DNA of 64,000 nt, taken from DATFDN01 sp035685165. GTDB taxonomy: Bacteria; Pseudomonadota; Alphaproteobacteria; Acetobacterales; Acetobacteraceae. The notes under the pieces were generated by a model. That model did not search any database and was not told the origin of the DNA. It saw only the letters and a program-made list of their open reading frames with translations. Within the stretch, counting starts at the first letter, position 1, and every line of letters starts with the position of its first letter. Position numbers and translations under genes: made by a program. Below are positions 34,330-43,803 of the stretch, one piece after another. The DNA lies in assembly GCA_035685165.1 (NCBI GenBank), contig DASRBI010000002.1:7148-71147 (forward strand), in the 5' to 3' direction.

Positions 34330-34416
34330 CGCAGCAATGCGGTTCGCCGCGCTGTCTGCTTTCTTGGACGTTTCCTCCCTAAACTTGGCGGTGCCGCAAG
34401 GCACCGCCTTTTTTTT
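34330..34416 (+). ncRNA. Small RNA resembling mmgR/suhB (alpha-r8) family
   Basis: The region between the transglycosylase (-) and the metY fusion (+) is intergenic yet carries a promoter, a conserved-looking core and a strong terminator. The core at 34361-34386, TTCTTGGACGTTTCCTCCCT then AAACTT, matches my memory of the alphaproteobacterial mmgR/suhB (alpha-r8) sRNA, which has an exposed CCUCCC anti-Shine-Dalgarno segment. The 3' end is a 9-bp stem with a GCAA loop and eight T residues. Predicted length about 87 bases, close to the roughly 77 of MmgR. MmgR represses polyhydroxybutyrate granule formation in Sinorhizobium; the targets here are unknown. The family call is from recall, not a search. 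Confidence 0.62.
34387..34416 (+). terminator. Rho-independent terminator
   Basis: GGCGGTGCC (34387-34395), loop GCAA, GGCACCGCC (34400-34408): a perfect 9-bp stem, followed by eight T residues (34409-34416). Ends the predicted small RNA and insulates the metY fusion gene 68 bp downstream. Confidence 0.92.
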
Positions 34417-34483
34417 CTCGGCGGCCGCTGCTTGCTTGATCTGGCGGGGCCGTCGCAAATGCCGCGAGCCGGAGCCAGCCACG

Positions 34484-36289
34484 ATGTCCCTGATCGAGCC
34501 GATCCCCTACAGCGACTCCAAGCTGCGCCGAATCCTGTCCTCGGTGCGCACGATCGCGCTGGTCGGCGCCTCATCGAACTGGAACCGGCCCAGCTACTTC
34601 GTGATGAAGTACCTGCAGAACAAAGGCTATCGGGTGATCCCGGTGAACCCGGGGCTCGCCGGCAAGGAGCTGCTCGGCGAGGTCGTCTATGCCTCGCTGC
34701 GCGACATCCCTGGGCCTGTGGACATGGTGGACGTGTTCCGCGCCTCCGATCAGGTGGGCCCGATCGCCGATGACGCCATCGCTATCGGCGCCAAGGTGCT
34801 GTGGATGCAGCTCGGTATCCGCAACGATGAAGCCGCGGCCCGCGCCGAGGCGGCGGGGCTCGAGGTGGTGATGAACCGCTGCCCGAAGATCGAATTCGGG
34901 CGCCTGGGCGGCGAGCTGTCGTGGAGCGGCGTCAATTCCGGCATCATCAGCAGCCGCGCCCCGGTCGCCCCGAAGTCAGACTCGTCGCGCCGCGTGGCCG
35001 ACGCACCGGCGCAGAACAACGGCTTCGCTTTCGAGACGCGCGCGGTCCATGCCGGCGCCGCCCCCGATCCCACCACGGGAGCGCGGATCACGCCGATCTT
35101 CCAGACCGCCTCCTACGTGTTTGAGGACGCCGACCACGCCGCCTCCTTGTTCAACCTGCACAGCTTCGGCCATATCTACGGCCGGCTCTCCAACCCGACC
35201 GTCGCCGTGCTGGAGGAGCGGGTGGCGAGCCTGGAGGGCGGGCGCGCCGCGCTCGCCGCCGCCTCCGGCCACGCCGCGCAATTCCTACTGTTCGCCACTT
35301 TGATGGAGCCGGGCGACGAGTTCGTCGCCTCGCGCAACCTGTACGGTGGCTCGCTGACGCAGTTCGGCCTGTCCTTTAGGAAGCTTGGCTGGACCTGCCA
35401 TTTCGTCGATCCGCACGACCCGGAGAATTTCCGCCGCGCGCTGACCCCGAAGTGCAAGGCGATCTTCGTCGAAAGCCTTGCCAATCCGGGCGGCATCGTG
35501 GTCGATCTGGAGGCGGTGGCGCAGGTGGCGCACGCCGCGGGCGTGCCGCTTATCGTCGATAACACGCTCGCGACGCCGTTCCTCTGCCGCCCGATCGAAT
35601 GGGGCGCGGATCTGGTGACGCATTCCACGACCAAGTTCCTCGACGGGCACGGCAACGCGCTCGGCGGCATCATCGTGGAATCGGGCAAGTTCGATTGGTC
35701 GCAGGGGGACCGCTTCCGCTCGCTCACCGAGCCGGAGCCCGCCTATCACGGACTGCGCTTCTACGAAAATTTCGGCGACTTCGCCTTCACTACCAAGGCG
35801 CGCGCGGTCGCGCTCCGCGATTACGGGCCGACAATGGCGCCGATGAACGCCTTCCTGACGCTGACCGGGATCGAAACGCTGCATGTGCGGATGGAGCGCC
35901 ACTGCGCCAATGCCCAGCGCGTGGCGGAGTTTTTGGACGCCGATCCGCGCGTCGCTTGGGTTTCCTATGCCGGGCTGAATTCGAACCCTTATCATGCGCT
36001 CGCGCAAAAGTACCTGCCGCGCGGCGCGGGCGCCGTGTTCACCTTCGGCGTGCGCGGAGGATACGAGGCGGGGATAAGGCTGGTCGAAAGCGTGCGGCTA
36101 TTCTCGCACCTGGCGAATATCGGCGACACGCGCAGCCTCGTCTTGCACCCGGCCTCCACCACCCACCGCCAGCTCACCGACGCACAGCGGCTCGCCGCGG
36201 GCGCCGGGCCGGACGTGATCCGGCTGTCTATCGGGCTCGAAAGCGCCGATGACCTGATCCGCGATCTCGATCAGGCGCTCGGCGCGTGA
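34484..36289 (+). CDS. Fusion of a CoA-binding (YccU-like) domain with O-acetylhomoserine aminocarboxypropyltransferase (MetY-like)
   Basis: 601 residues from ATG 34484, with GGAG nine bases upstream; the open frame before it covers the sRNA terminator and is not coding. Residues about 1-145 are a CoA-binding Rossmann domain (TIALVGASSNWNRPSYFVMK; GYRVIPVNPGLAGKELLGE; MNRCPKIEFGRL). After a linker rich in Ser/Ala, residues about 170-601 are a Cys/Met-metabolism PLP enzyme: FETRAVHAG, THSTTKFLDGHGNALGG with PLP lysine K384, and HPASTTHRQLTDAQR. It should make homocysteine or cysteine from O-acetylhomoserine/O-acetylserine and sulfide. The two genes are usually adjacent; here they are one frame. 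The stop overlaps the next gene's start (GTGA). Confidence 0.88.
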   Translation: MSLIEPIPYSDSKLRRILSSVRTIALVGASSNWNRPSYFVMKYLQNKGYRVIPVNPGLAGKELLGEVVYASLRDIPGPVDMVDVFRASDQVGPIADDAIAIGAKVLWMQLGIRNDEAAARAEAAGLEVVMNRCPKIEFGRLGGELSWSGVNSGIISSRAPVAPKSDSSRRVADAPAQNNGFAFETRAVHAGAAPDPTTGARITPIFQTASYVFEDADHAASLFNLHSFGHIYGRLSNPTVAVLEERVASLEGGRAALAAASGHAAQFLLFATLMEPGDEFVASRNLYGGSLTQFGLSFRKLGWTCHFVDPHDPENFRRALTPKCKAIFVESLANPGGIVVDLEAVAQVAHAAGVPLIVDNTLATPFLCRPIEWGADLVTHSTTKFLDGHGNALGGIIVESGKFDWSQGDRFRSLTEPEPAYHGLRFYENFGDFAFTTKARAVALRDYGPTMAPMNAFLTLTGIETLHVRMERHCANAQRVAEFLDADPRVAWVSYAGLNSNPYHALAQKYLPRGAGAVFTFGVRGGYEAGIRLVESVRLFSHLANIGDTRSLVLHPASTTHRQLTDAQRLAAGAGPDVIRLSIGLESADDLIRDLDQALGA

Positions 36290-37986
36290 CCGCCTATCCC
36301 GATTTTCCGAACACCGACCTGCTGGATCGCATCCCGCTCGATGCGCGCATCGTGCTCGATGTCGGCTGCGCGGCCGGCGCGCTCGGCGCCGAGTACCGCC
36401 GCCGCAATCCGCGCGCCCGCCTGCTTGGCATCGAGCAGGACCGAGAGGCTGCGCAGCTTGCCGCGCAGCGGCTCGACCTGGTCGCCAATGTCGACGTGGA
36501 GCAGGCGCCGCTGCCCTTCGCGCTGAGCGCCGGCATCGACTGCATCATCTATGGCGACGTGTTGGAGCATCTGAAGGACCCGTTCGGACTGCTCCGCCGC
36601 CACGGCGAGGCGCTGGCCGAGCACGGCACGATGCTGATCTCGGTGCCGAACGTGGAGCATTGGAGCTTCGCGGCGCGGCTGCTCACCGGCGGCTGGGACT
36701 ACGAGGAGTCCGGCCTGTTCGACCGTACGCACCTCCGCTGGTTCAGCCTCGAGAGTATGCGGCGCGGGTTGGAGGCGATCGGCCTCGTGCCTTGCGACGT
36801 GCATCCACGCGTCTTCCAGAAGGAACGCGCGGAGGCGTTCGCCGCCTCGCTGAGGCCGGCGCTGGAGGTGCTGGGCGTCGATCCGCGAAGCTACGCGCAG
36901 CGCGCGGCGCCGCTGCAATATGTCTGGCGAGTGCGGCGAACGCCCGTCTCCCGCGTCATGATTGCCGCGACCATGTTGGAACCGGTGGGCGGGGTGTCCC
37001 ACACGCGCGTCGTCTATCCGTTGCAGGCGATCGCGACCGATCCCGCCGTTCAGACCGTGCTGCTCGCCGACGCCAAGCTGCCGGCCGTGCCGGAGGGAAT
37101 GCCGCGCGTGCTGGTGCTGCACCGCCCGGTGCTGAGCGGCGAGCGCGGCGCCGAGATGCTGGCCCGCGTGATCGCCGCCGGATGGGTGGTGGTGACGGAG
37201 TTCGACGACCACCCGGGTTTCTTCCCCGCGCTGCGCGACGAGGGCTCGCTTTCCTTCACCGGCGTCCACGCCGTGCAGACCTCTACCGAACCCCTTGCTC
37301 GGGTGTTGCGCGCGTTCAACCCGGAGGTGCGCGTGTTCCCGAACGCCACGCGTGCGCTGCCCGAGCCCCGCAACTTCGACGAGCCGGGCGTGCTGACACT
37401 GTTCTTCGGCGCGCTCAACCGCGAGGCGGCCTGGCCGCCGCTGATGAAGGTGCTGAACGAGGTCGCCCAGTGGGCGGGTGCGCGGCTGCGCTTCTGCGTC
37501 GTGCACGATCGCGCCTTCTTCGATGCGCTGGAAACGCCGCACAAGAGCTTTACGCCGACCTGCGACCACGACACCTATCTGCGGCTCCTCTGCGAATCGG
37601 AAATCTGTCTGATGCCGCTCGCCGACACCGAGTTCGACCGCGCCAAATCCGACCTGAAATTCGTCGAGGCCGGCGCTTGCCGCGTCGCGCCCCTGGCGAG
37701 CGACATTGTGTACGGCGCCAGCATCGAGGACGGACGCACCGGCCTGCTGTTCCGCGACGCCGAGGAGCTGCGGGCGCGGCTGCGGCGCCTCATCGCCATG
37801 CCGGAGCTGGCCCGTACGCTTGCCGATGCCGCGCGCGCGTATGTCGCGGCGGAGCGGATGCTCGCCTATCAGGTGGCCGACCGGATCTGCTGGTATCGCT
37901 CGCTCTGGGCACGGCGCGAAGCGCTGACGGCCGCCGTGCGGGAACGCCTCGGCGGCGCCGCGGCGCAACCGGCTTCCGCCGCTTAG
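36286..37986 (+). CDS. Bifunctional SAM-dependent methyltransferase / glycosyltransferase fusion
   Basis: 566 residues from GTG 36286, which overlaps the MetY stop. Residues about 1-205 are a class I methyltransferase: motif I DVGCAAGALG (25-34), then IIYGDVLEHLKDPFGLLRRH and TMLISVPNVEHWSFAARLLT, as in UbiG/cyclopropane-type and sugar methyltransferases. Residues about 220-550 resemble a GT4/GT1-like glycosyltransferase: VVTEFDDHPGFFPALRDEG, VRVFPNATRALPEP, then LPLADTEFDRAKSDLKFVEA with GACRVAPLAS. It could modify a surface glycan. Tight coupling to metY (methionine source) hints at SAM demand but is speculative. Confidence 0.83.
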   Translation: MTAYPDFPNTDLLDRIPLDARIVLDVGCAAGALGAEYRRRNPRARLLGIEQDREAAQLAAQRLDLVANVDVEQAPLPFALSAGIDCIIYGDVLEHLKDPFGLLRRHGEALAEHGTMLISVPNVEHWSFAARLLTGGWDYEESGLFDRTHLRWFSLESMRRGLEAIGLVPCDVHPRVFQKERAEAFAASLRPALEVLGVDPRSYAQRAAPLQYVWRVRRTPVSRVMIAATMLEPVGGVSHTRVVYPLQAIATDPAVQTVLLADAKLPAVPEGMPRVLVLHRPVLSGERGAEMLARVIAAGWVVVTEFDDHPGFFPALRDEGSLSFTGVHAVQTSTEPLARVLRAFNPEVRVFPNATRALPEPRNFDEPGVLTLFFGALNREAAWPPLMKVLNEVAQWAGARLRFCVVHDRAFFDALETPHKSFTPTCDHDTYLRLLCESEICLMPLADTEFDRAKSDLKFVEAGACRVAPLASDIVYGASIEDGRTGLLFRDAEELRARLRRLIAMPELARTLADAARAYVAAERMLAYQVADRICWYRSLWARREALTAAVRERLGGAAAQPASAA

Positions 37987-38004
37987 GACTACAGGGAGGG
38001 CTCC

Positions 38005-39333
38005 ATGACCGACCGCCGTGTCAACGCCGATCTCGATGCCGCCCTGGCCGACGCGAAGCAGGCCTATGTTGCCCGCAACCCGAAGAGCCTCGCGCGCCAT
38101 GTGGAGGCGGCTGCGGTGATGCCGGGCGGCAACACCCGCACGGTGCTTCATTACGATCCGTTCCCGGTAGCGATGGAAGCGGCCGAGGGCTGCCGACTGC
38201 GCGACATGGACGGGCACGAATACATTGACTTCCTCGGCGAATACACCGCCGGCATCTACGGCCATTCGCACCCCGTGATCCGCGCGGCGTTGGAAACGGC
38301 GCTCGGCGGCGGGATCAATTTCGGCGCACACAATCTCTTGGAGGCGCGGTTCGCCCGCGCGGTGTGCGACCGTTTCGGGCTGGAGCGGGTCCGCTTCACC
38401 AACTCGGGGACCGAAGCGAACCTGATGGCGCTCTCGCTCGCCCGCGTGTTCACCGGACGGCGCAAGGTGCTGGTGTTCGAGGGAGCTTATCACGGCGCGG
38501 TCTTCACCTTCGCAGGCGGCGGCAGCCCCATCAACGCGCCGTTCGACTTCGTCCTCGCCCCCTACAACGACACGGCGCGCACGCTGGTGCTGATCGAAGA
38601 GCACGCGGGCGACCTTGCGGCGGTCATCCTGGAGCCGATGATGGGCAGCGGCGGCTGCATCGCAGCCGCGCCCGACTTCCTGCACGCGCTGCGCGAGGCG
38701 GCGACGCGCGTGGGCGCGCTGCTCGTGCTGGACGAGGTGATGACCTCCCGGCTCGCGCCCTCCGGCCTCGGGGCGGCGCGGGGCGTGAAACCCGATCTGA
38801 TGACGCTCGGCAAGTATGTGGGCGGCGGCATGTCGTTCGGCGCCTTCGGCGGACGGGCGGAGATTCTCGACCTCTTCGATCCGCGCCGCCCGGACGCGCT
38901 GCCTCATGCCGGCACGTTCAACAACAACGTGCTGACGATGGCGGCGGGGCTGGCCGGGATCACCGACATCTACACGAAGGAGGCGTGCCTCGCCTTGAAC
39001 GCGCGCGGCGAGGCGCTGCGCGAGCGGCTGAACCGTCTCTGCCGGGACGCGGGTGCGCCGGTGCAGTTCACCGGCATCGGCTCGATGCTGGCCGTGCACA
39101 CGACCCCAGAGCCGGTGCGCGCGCCGGCCGACGCGGCGCGCGGCGATGCCAAGCTGAAGGAGCTGTTCTTCTTCGACATGCTCGCCCAGGGGATCTGGCT
39201 TGCCCGCCGCGGCATGATGGCGCTTTGCCTGCCCGTCGGCGACCCGGAATGTGCGGCGCTGGAGGGGGCGACGGCGGAGTTCCTCGCGTCCCGCCGCTCC
39301 TTGCTTCACGCCACCGCCGCCGCCGTGCCATAG
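38005..39333 (+). CDS. Class III PLP aminotransferase / glutamate-1-semialdehyde aminomutase-like
   Basis: 442 residues, ATG 38005 after AGGGAGG. VMPGGNTRTVLHYDPFPVAM, DFLGEYTAGIYGHSHPVI, NSGTEANLMALSLARVFTGR and VFEGAYHGAVF are the aminotransferase class III/GSAM fold; PLP lysine K270 is in LGKYVGGGMSFGAFGG. Many such genes are called glutamate-1-semialdehyde aminomutase but the true GSAM has a longer conserved set; broad aspartate or amino-sugar transamination is possible. Lies between the glycosyltransferase fusion and ugpB. Adjacent to the glycosyltransferase, so amino-sugar synthesis is one reading. Confidence 0.88.
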   Translation: MTDRRVNADLDAALADAKQAYVARNPKSLARHVEAAAVMPGGNTRTVLHYDPFPVAMEAAEGCRLRDMDGHEYIDFLGEYTAGIYGHSHPVIRAALETALGGGINFGAHNLLEARFARAVCDRFGLERVRFTNSGTEANLMALSLARVFTGRRKVLVFEGAYHGAVFTFAGGGSPINAPFDFVLAPYNDTARTLVLIEEHAGDLAAVILEPMMGSGGCIAAAPDFLHALREAATRVGALLVLDEVMTSRLAPSGLGAARGVKPDLMTLGKYVGGGMSFGAFGGRAEILDLFDPRRPDALPHAGTFNNNVLTMAAGLAGITDIYTKEACLALNARGEALRERLNRLCRDAGAPVQFTGIGSMLAVHTTPEPVRAPADAARGDAKLKELFFFDMLAQGIWLARRGMMALCLPVGDPECAALEGATAEFLASRRSLLHATAAAVP

Positions 39334-39385
39334 AACCGTTACCGGAGGCGGCTAACAGCCTCGCCGTGCTATCCAGGGAGGACCG

Positions 39386-40720
39386 ATGAAACGCCGAACT
39401 CTTCTCGCCGGCGGCGCCGCGCTCGCCGCCGCGCCGCTCCTACCCGCCCGCGCCCAGGGCGCCAAGACGCACATCGTGTTCTGGCACGCCATGACCGGCG
39501 CGCTCGGCGATCAGGTGGCGAAACTCGTCAACGGTTTCAACGCCAGCCAGAACGCGGTCGAGGTGGAGGCGGTCTACAAGGGCGGCTACGCAGACTTGCT
39601 GAACGCCACCATTGCCGCCTACCGGGCCGGGCAGGCGCCGCACATCGCGCAGATTTTTGAGGTCGGCACCGGCACGATGCTCTCGGCCGGCAAGGCGGTG
39701 AAGCTGGTCGCCGATTTGATCAAGGAATACGGCGCGCCGATCCACCCCGACGCCTACATCCCGGCCGTGCGCGGCTACTACAGCCTCGCCGACGGGCGGA
39801 TGGCGTCGATGCCGTTCAACTCATCGACCGCGATCATGTGGATCAACCGCGACGCCTTCCGGAAGGCGGGGCTCGATCCCGACAAGCCGCCCGTCACCTG
39901 GGACGAGGCGCAGAAGGCGGCCGAGGCAATCAAGGCCAAGCAGGCAGCCGAAATTCCGATGATCAGTTCCTGGTTCTCGTGGATTCAGCTCGAACAGTTC
40001 AGCGCCATCCACAACCTGCCGTTCGCAAGCGAGGAAAACGGCTTCGAGGGGCTGAACGCAAAGCTGGAGTTCAACGGCAAAGGGCAGGTCGGGCACATTC
40101 AGCGGCTGCTCGACATGGGCAAGGCCGGCACCTTCGTCTATGCCGGCCGGGACAACGTGCCCGATCCGATCCTGGTGGGCGGCAAGGCGGGTATCGCCTT
40201 CAACTCCTCGGGCGAGCGGGGCGATCTTGTCAAAAGCGCCAAGTTCGACTTTGGGGCGGCCTATCTTCCGTACGATCCGAAGATCATCAAGTCGCCGCTC
40301 AATTCGATCATTGGCGGTGCCAGCCTGTGGACGATGACGGCACCCAGCCGCACGGCGGCGGAATACAAGGCGGTCGGCCAGTTCTTCGGCTATCTCGGCA
40401 CCCCCGAGAACGTCGCGCAATGGGCCGAGGCGACGGGCTATGTGCCTGTCACGGTGCCCGGCGGCGATGTGATGCAGAAGGACGGCTTTTTCGCCAAGAA
40501 CAAAGGCGCCGACATTCCGGTGAAACAGCTCGAGCGCGGCAAGATGACACCCAATTCGCGCGGACTGCGGCTCGGGCGTTTGCCAGAAATTCGCAACATC
40601 ATCTACGAGGAAGTGGAAAAGGCCTTCCAGGGCCAGCAGGACGCGCAGCAGGCGCTCGATAACGCGGTGGAACGCGGCAATGCGGTGCTGCGCGCGTTCG
40701 AGCGGTCGGTGCACGCATAG
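39386..40720 (+). CDS. ugpB: sn-Glycerol-3-phosphate ABC transporter, periplasmic binding protein
   Basis: 444 residues, ATG 39386 after CCAGGGAGGACCG. Signal peptide MKRRTLLAGGAALAAAPLLP, twin-arginine-like (KRRTLL). The mature start KTHIVFWHAMTGALGDQVAK and the blocks QAPHIAQIFEVGTGTML, MPFNSSTAIMWINRDAFRKA and GGASLWTM are family 1 solute-binding protein, UgpB type. It binds glycerol-3-phosphate or its diesters in the periplasm. Heads the ugpBAEC operon, separated from ugpA by an inverted repeat. Confidence 0.93.
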   Translation: MKRRTLLAGGAALAAAPLLPARAQGAKTHIVFWHAMTGALGDQVAKLVNGFNASQNAVEVEAVYKGGYADLLNATIAAYRAGQAPHIAQIFEVGTGTMLSAGKAVKLVADLIKEYGAPIHPDAYIPAVRGYYSLADGRMASMPFNSSTAIMWINRDAFRKAGLDPDKPPVTWDEAQKAAEAIKAKQAAEIPMISSWFSWIQLEQFSAIHNLPFASEENGFEGLNAKLEFNGKGQVGHIQRLLDMGKAGTFVYAGRDNVPDPILVGGKAGIAFNSSGERGDLVKSAKFDFGAAYLPYDPKIIKSPLNSIIGGASLWTMTAPSRTAAEYKAVGQFFGYLGTPENVAQWAEATGYVPVTVPGGDVMQKDGFFAKNKGADIPVKQLERGKMTPNSRGLRLGRLPEIRNIIYEEVEKAFQGQQDAQQALDNAVERGNAVLRAFERSVHA

Positions 40721-40738
40721 GCGTCGCGGTGTCCCTGA

Positions 40739-40870
40739 CCCCTCACCTGGCCTCTCCCCTCTCCCGAGATCGGGAAAGGGGAGAGGTACCGGTTTCACCG
40801 TTCGCACGGTGCCGAAATCCGCCTCTCCCCTCTCCCGCCGGGCGGGAGAGGGGAGAGGCCAGGTGAGGGG
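40739..40870. repeat. Long perfect inverted repeat between ugpB and ugpA
   Basis: A 28-bp left arm (40739-40766, starting CCCCTCACCTGGCC) is matched perfectly in inverse by 40843-40870 (ending GGCCAGGTGAGGGG). The 76-bp middle contains two further hairpins. One is 40753-40786 (CTCTCCCC with GGGGAGAG). The other has a near-perfect 17-bp stem, CCTCTCCCCTCTCCCGC with GCGGGAGAGGGGAGAGG (about 40822-40859). C/T-rich arms and G/A-rich mirrors suggest a dispersed MITE- or REP-like element that forms a cruciform in RNA. It would partially terminate or stabilise the ugpB transcript. Confidence 0.85.
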
Positions 40871-40885
40871 TGAGGGCGCGCGGGG

Positions 40886-41767
40886 ATGGAGCGGCGCACG
40901 CTGTTCGACGGGCGGCTGCTGCCGATCCTGCTCGTGCTGCCGCAGCTCGTAATTTCCTTCATCTTCTTCTACTGGCCGGCCGCCGCGGCGGTGTGGTCGA
41001 GCCTGCTGACGCAGGATGCGTTCGGTCAGGGTTCGGTGTTCGTCGGGCTCGCCAACTTCGCAGATCTCTTATCCGATCCGCGCTACCTGGCGACCGTGGG
41101 GCGCACCGCGTTGTTTTGCGCCGCGGTGTCGGCGATCTCGATGAGCGTCGCGCTGCTGCTCGCGGTCTTCGCCGATCACGAGATACGCGGCCGCACGATC
41201 TATCGCACGCTGCTGATCTGGCCCTATGCCGTCGCACCCGCGATCTCAGCGGTGCTCTGGGTGTTCCTGCTCAACCCGCAGGTCGGGCTGATCGGGCGGA
41301 TGCTGAGCCGGGGCGGGATCGACTGGAACTATGCGGTGAGCGGCGGGCAGGCGCTGCTGCTCGTGATCCTCGCCAGCGCGTGGAAGCAAGTTAGCTACAA
41401 TTTCATCTTCTTCCTCGCCGGTTTGCAGTCGATCCCGCGCGCGGTGATCGAGGCGGCGCGCATGGACGGCTCGCGCGGCTGGCGGCGCTTCCGCACCATC
41501 ACCCTGCCGCTGCTCGTGCCGACGCTATTTTTCCTGCTGGTGGTCAACCTCACCTACGCCGCGTTCGACACGTTCGGCACGATCTGGGCGATCACCCAGG
41601 GCGGCCCGGGGCAGGCCACGCAGACTCTGGTGGTGCAGGTCTATCGCGACGGCGTGGTGAACCTCGATCTCGGCTCGTCGGCGGCGCAGTCGGTGCTGCT
41701 GATGGCGACGATCATCCTGCTGACTGCCGTGCAATTCCGCTTCCTCGGCCGGCGGACGGCGGGATGA
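40886..41767 (+). CDS. ugpA: Glycerol-3-phosphate ABC transporter permease
   Basis: 293 residues, ATG 40886. Six-helix MalF/UgpA type: LLPILLVLPQLVISFIFFYW at the start, the QDAFGQGSVFVGLANFADLL periplasmic loop, and EAARMDGSRGWRRFRTITLP, the cytoplasmic EAA loop that contacts the ATPase. VNLTYAAFDTFGTIWAITQG follows. Forms the channel with UgpE. Its stop overlaps the ugpE start (ATGA, 41764). Confidence 0.93.
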   Translation: MERRTLFDGRLLPILLVLPQLVISFIFFYWPAAAAVWSSLLTQDAFGQGSVFVGLANFADLLSDPRYLATVGRTALFCAAVSAISMSVALLLAVFADHEIRGRTIYRTLLIWPYAVAPAISAVLWVFLLNPQVGLIGRMLSRGGIDWNYAVSGGQALLLVILASAWKQVSYNFIFFLAGLQSIPRAVIEAARMDGSRGWRRFRTITLPLLVPTLFFLLVVNLTYAAFDTFGTIWAITQGGPGQATQTLVVQVYRDGVVNLDLGSSAAQSVLLMATIILLTAVQFRFLGRRTAG

Positions 41768-42641
41768 GCACCGTGGCGGAACGGCTCGCGGCGGTGGACG
41801 AAAGCTTGGCCGTCCCCCGCGCGCGCCCCGATTATCTCGCCCATTTCGTCCTGCTGCTCGGCGTGGCGCTGTTCGCCTTTCCGCTCTGGCTCGCCATAGC
41901 GGGTTCGACGCAGGACTCCGGTGCTATCCGCCGCGGCGAGCTTTCGCTGCTGCCGGGCGGGCAGGGGCTCGCCGCCTATGCCCATGTGCTGACGCAAGGC
42001 ACCGGCGGGGCGCCGCCCGTGTGGCACATGCTGCTGGTTTCCGCCGGGATGGCGCTGGTGATCGCGAGCGGCAAGATCTTCGTCTCGCTGCTGTCGGCGT
42101 TCGCCGTGGTGTTCTTCCGCTTCCCGCTGCGCCGCACGGCGTTCTGGGTGATCTTCATCACGCTCATGCTGCCGGTGGAAGTGCGGATCATGCCGACCTA
42201 CGCGGTAATGGCGGACCTTCACCTCATCAACACGTTCACCGGCCTTACCGTGCCGCTGATCGCCTCGGCCACCGCCACCTTGCTGTTCCGCCAAGTCTTC
42301 GTGGCCATTCCCGATGAGCTCGTGGAGGCGGCGCGGATGGACGGCGCGGGGCCGCTGCGCTTCCTCAAGGACGTGCTGATCCCGGTCTCGGCGGCCAATC
42401 TCGCCGCCTTGTTCGTGATCCTGTTCGTCTACGGCTGGAACCAGTATCTCTGGCCTCTGCTGGTGGCGACCGACCCCAGGCTCGATCCGATCGTCGTCGG
42501 CATCACCCAAGGCATTAGCGTGGAGGCGGAGACCGACTGGGCAGGCGTGATGGCGACCGCGGTGCTCGCTGTGCTGCCGCCCGTTCTGGTGGTGGTGGCG
42601 ATGCAACGCTGGTTCGTCGCCGGCCTGACGGAAGCCGAGAA

Positions 42642-42645
<4 letters not shown>
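41764..42645 (+). CDS. ugpE: Glycerol-3-phosphate ABC transporter permease
   Basis: 293 residues, ATG 41764 overlapping the ugpA stop. MalG/UgpE type permease: HFVLLLGVALFAFPLWLAIA at the start, MLPVEVRIMPTYAVMADLHL and the EAA loop LVEAARMDGAGPLRFLKDVL, then YGWNQYLWPLLVATDPRLDP near the end. The stop overlaps the ugpC start (GTGA). Pairs with UgpA in the inner membrane. Confidence 0.93.
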
Positions 42646-43715
<1,070 letters not shown>

Positions 43716-43739
43716 TATAATACCACATCCCGCCGGCGC

Positions 43740-43768
43740 TTGACCGGCCGGACTTTCCGCCCGATAAG
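43740..43768 (+). promoter_or_regulatory. Predicted sigma70-type promoter of rplM-rpsI
   Basis: TTGACC at 43740-43745 and GATAAG at 43763-43768, 17 bp apart, sit just upstream of rplM. A transcription start near 43775 would leave a leader of about 29 bases. Confidence 0.6.
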
Positions 43769-43803
43769 CCGCGACCGTTTTCCGCCAGGGACCGCCACCG
43801 CCA

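Noticed and set aside
34226..34483. A SAM-II-type riboswitch in front of the metY fusion
   Set aside because: The metY position suggested it, but the sequence has no match to the SAM-II pseudoknot that I can see; the promoter, conserved core and terminator fit an independent small RNA better.
36271..39309. A 1012-codon minus-strand open frame under the methyltransferase-glycosyltransferase and aminotransferase genes
   Set aside because: It mirrors two well-supported plus-strand genes and reads His/Gln/Arg-rich filler; no domain can be recognised.
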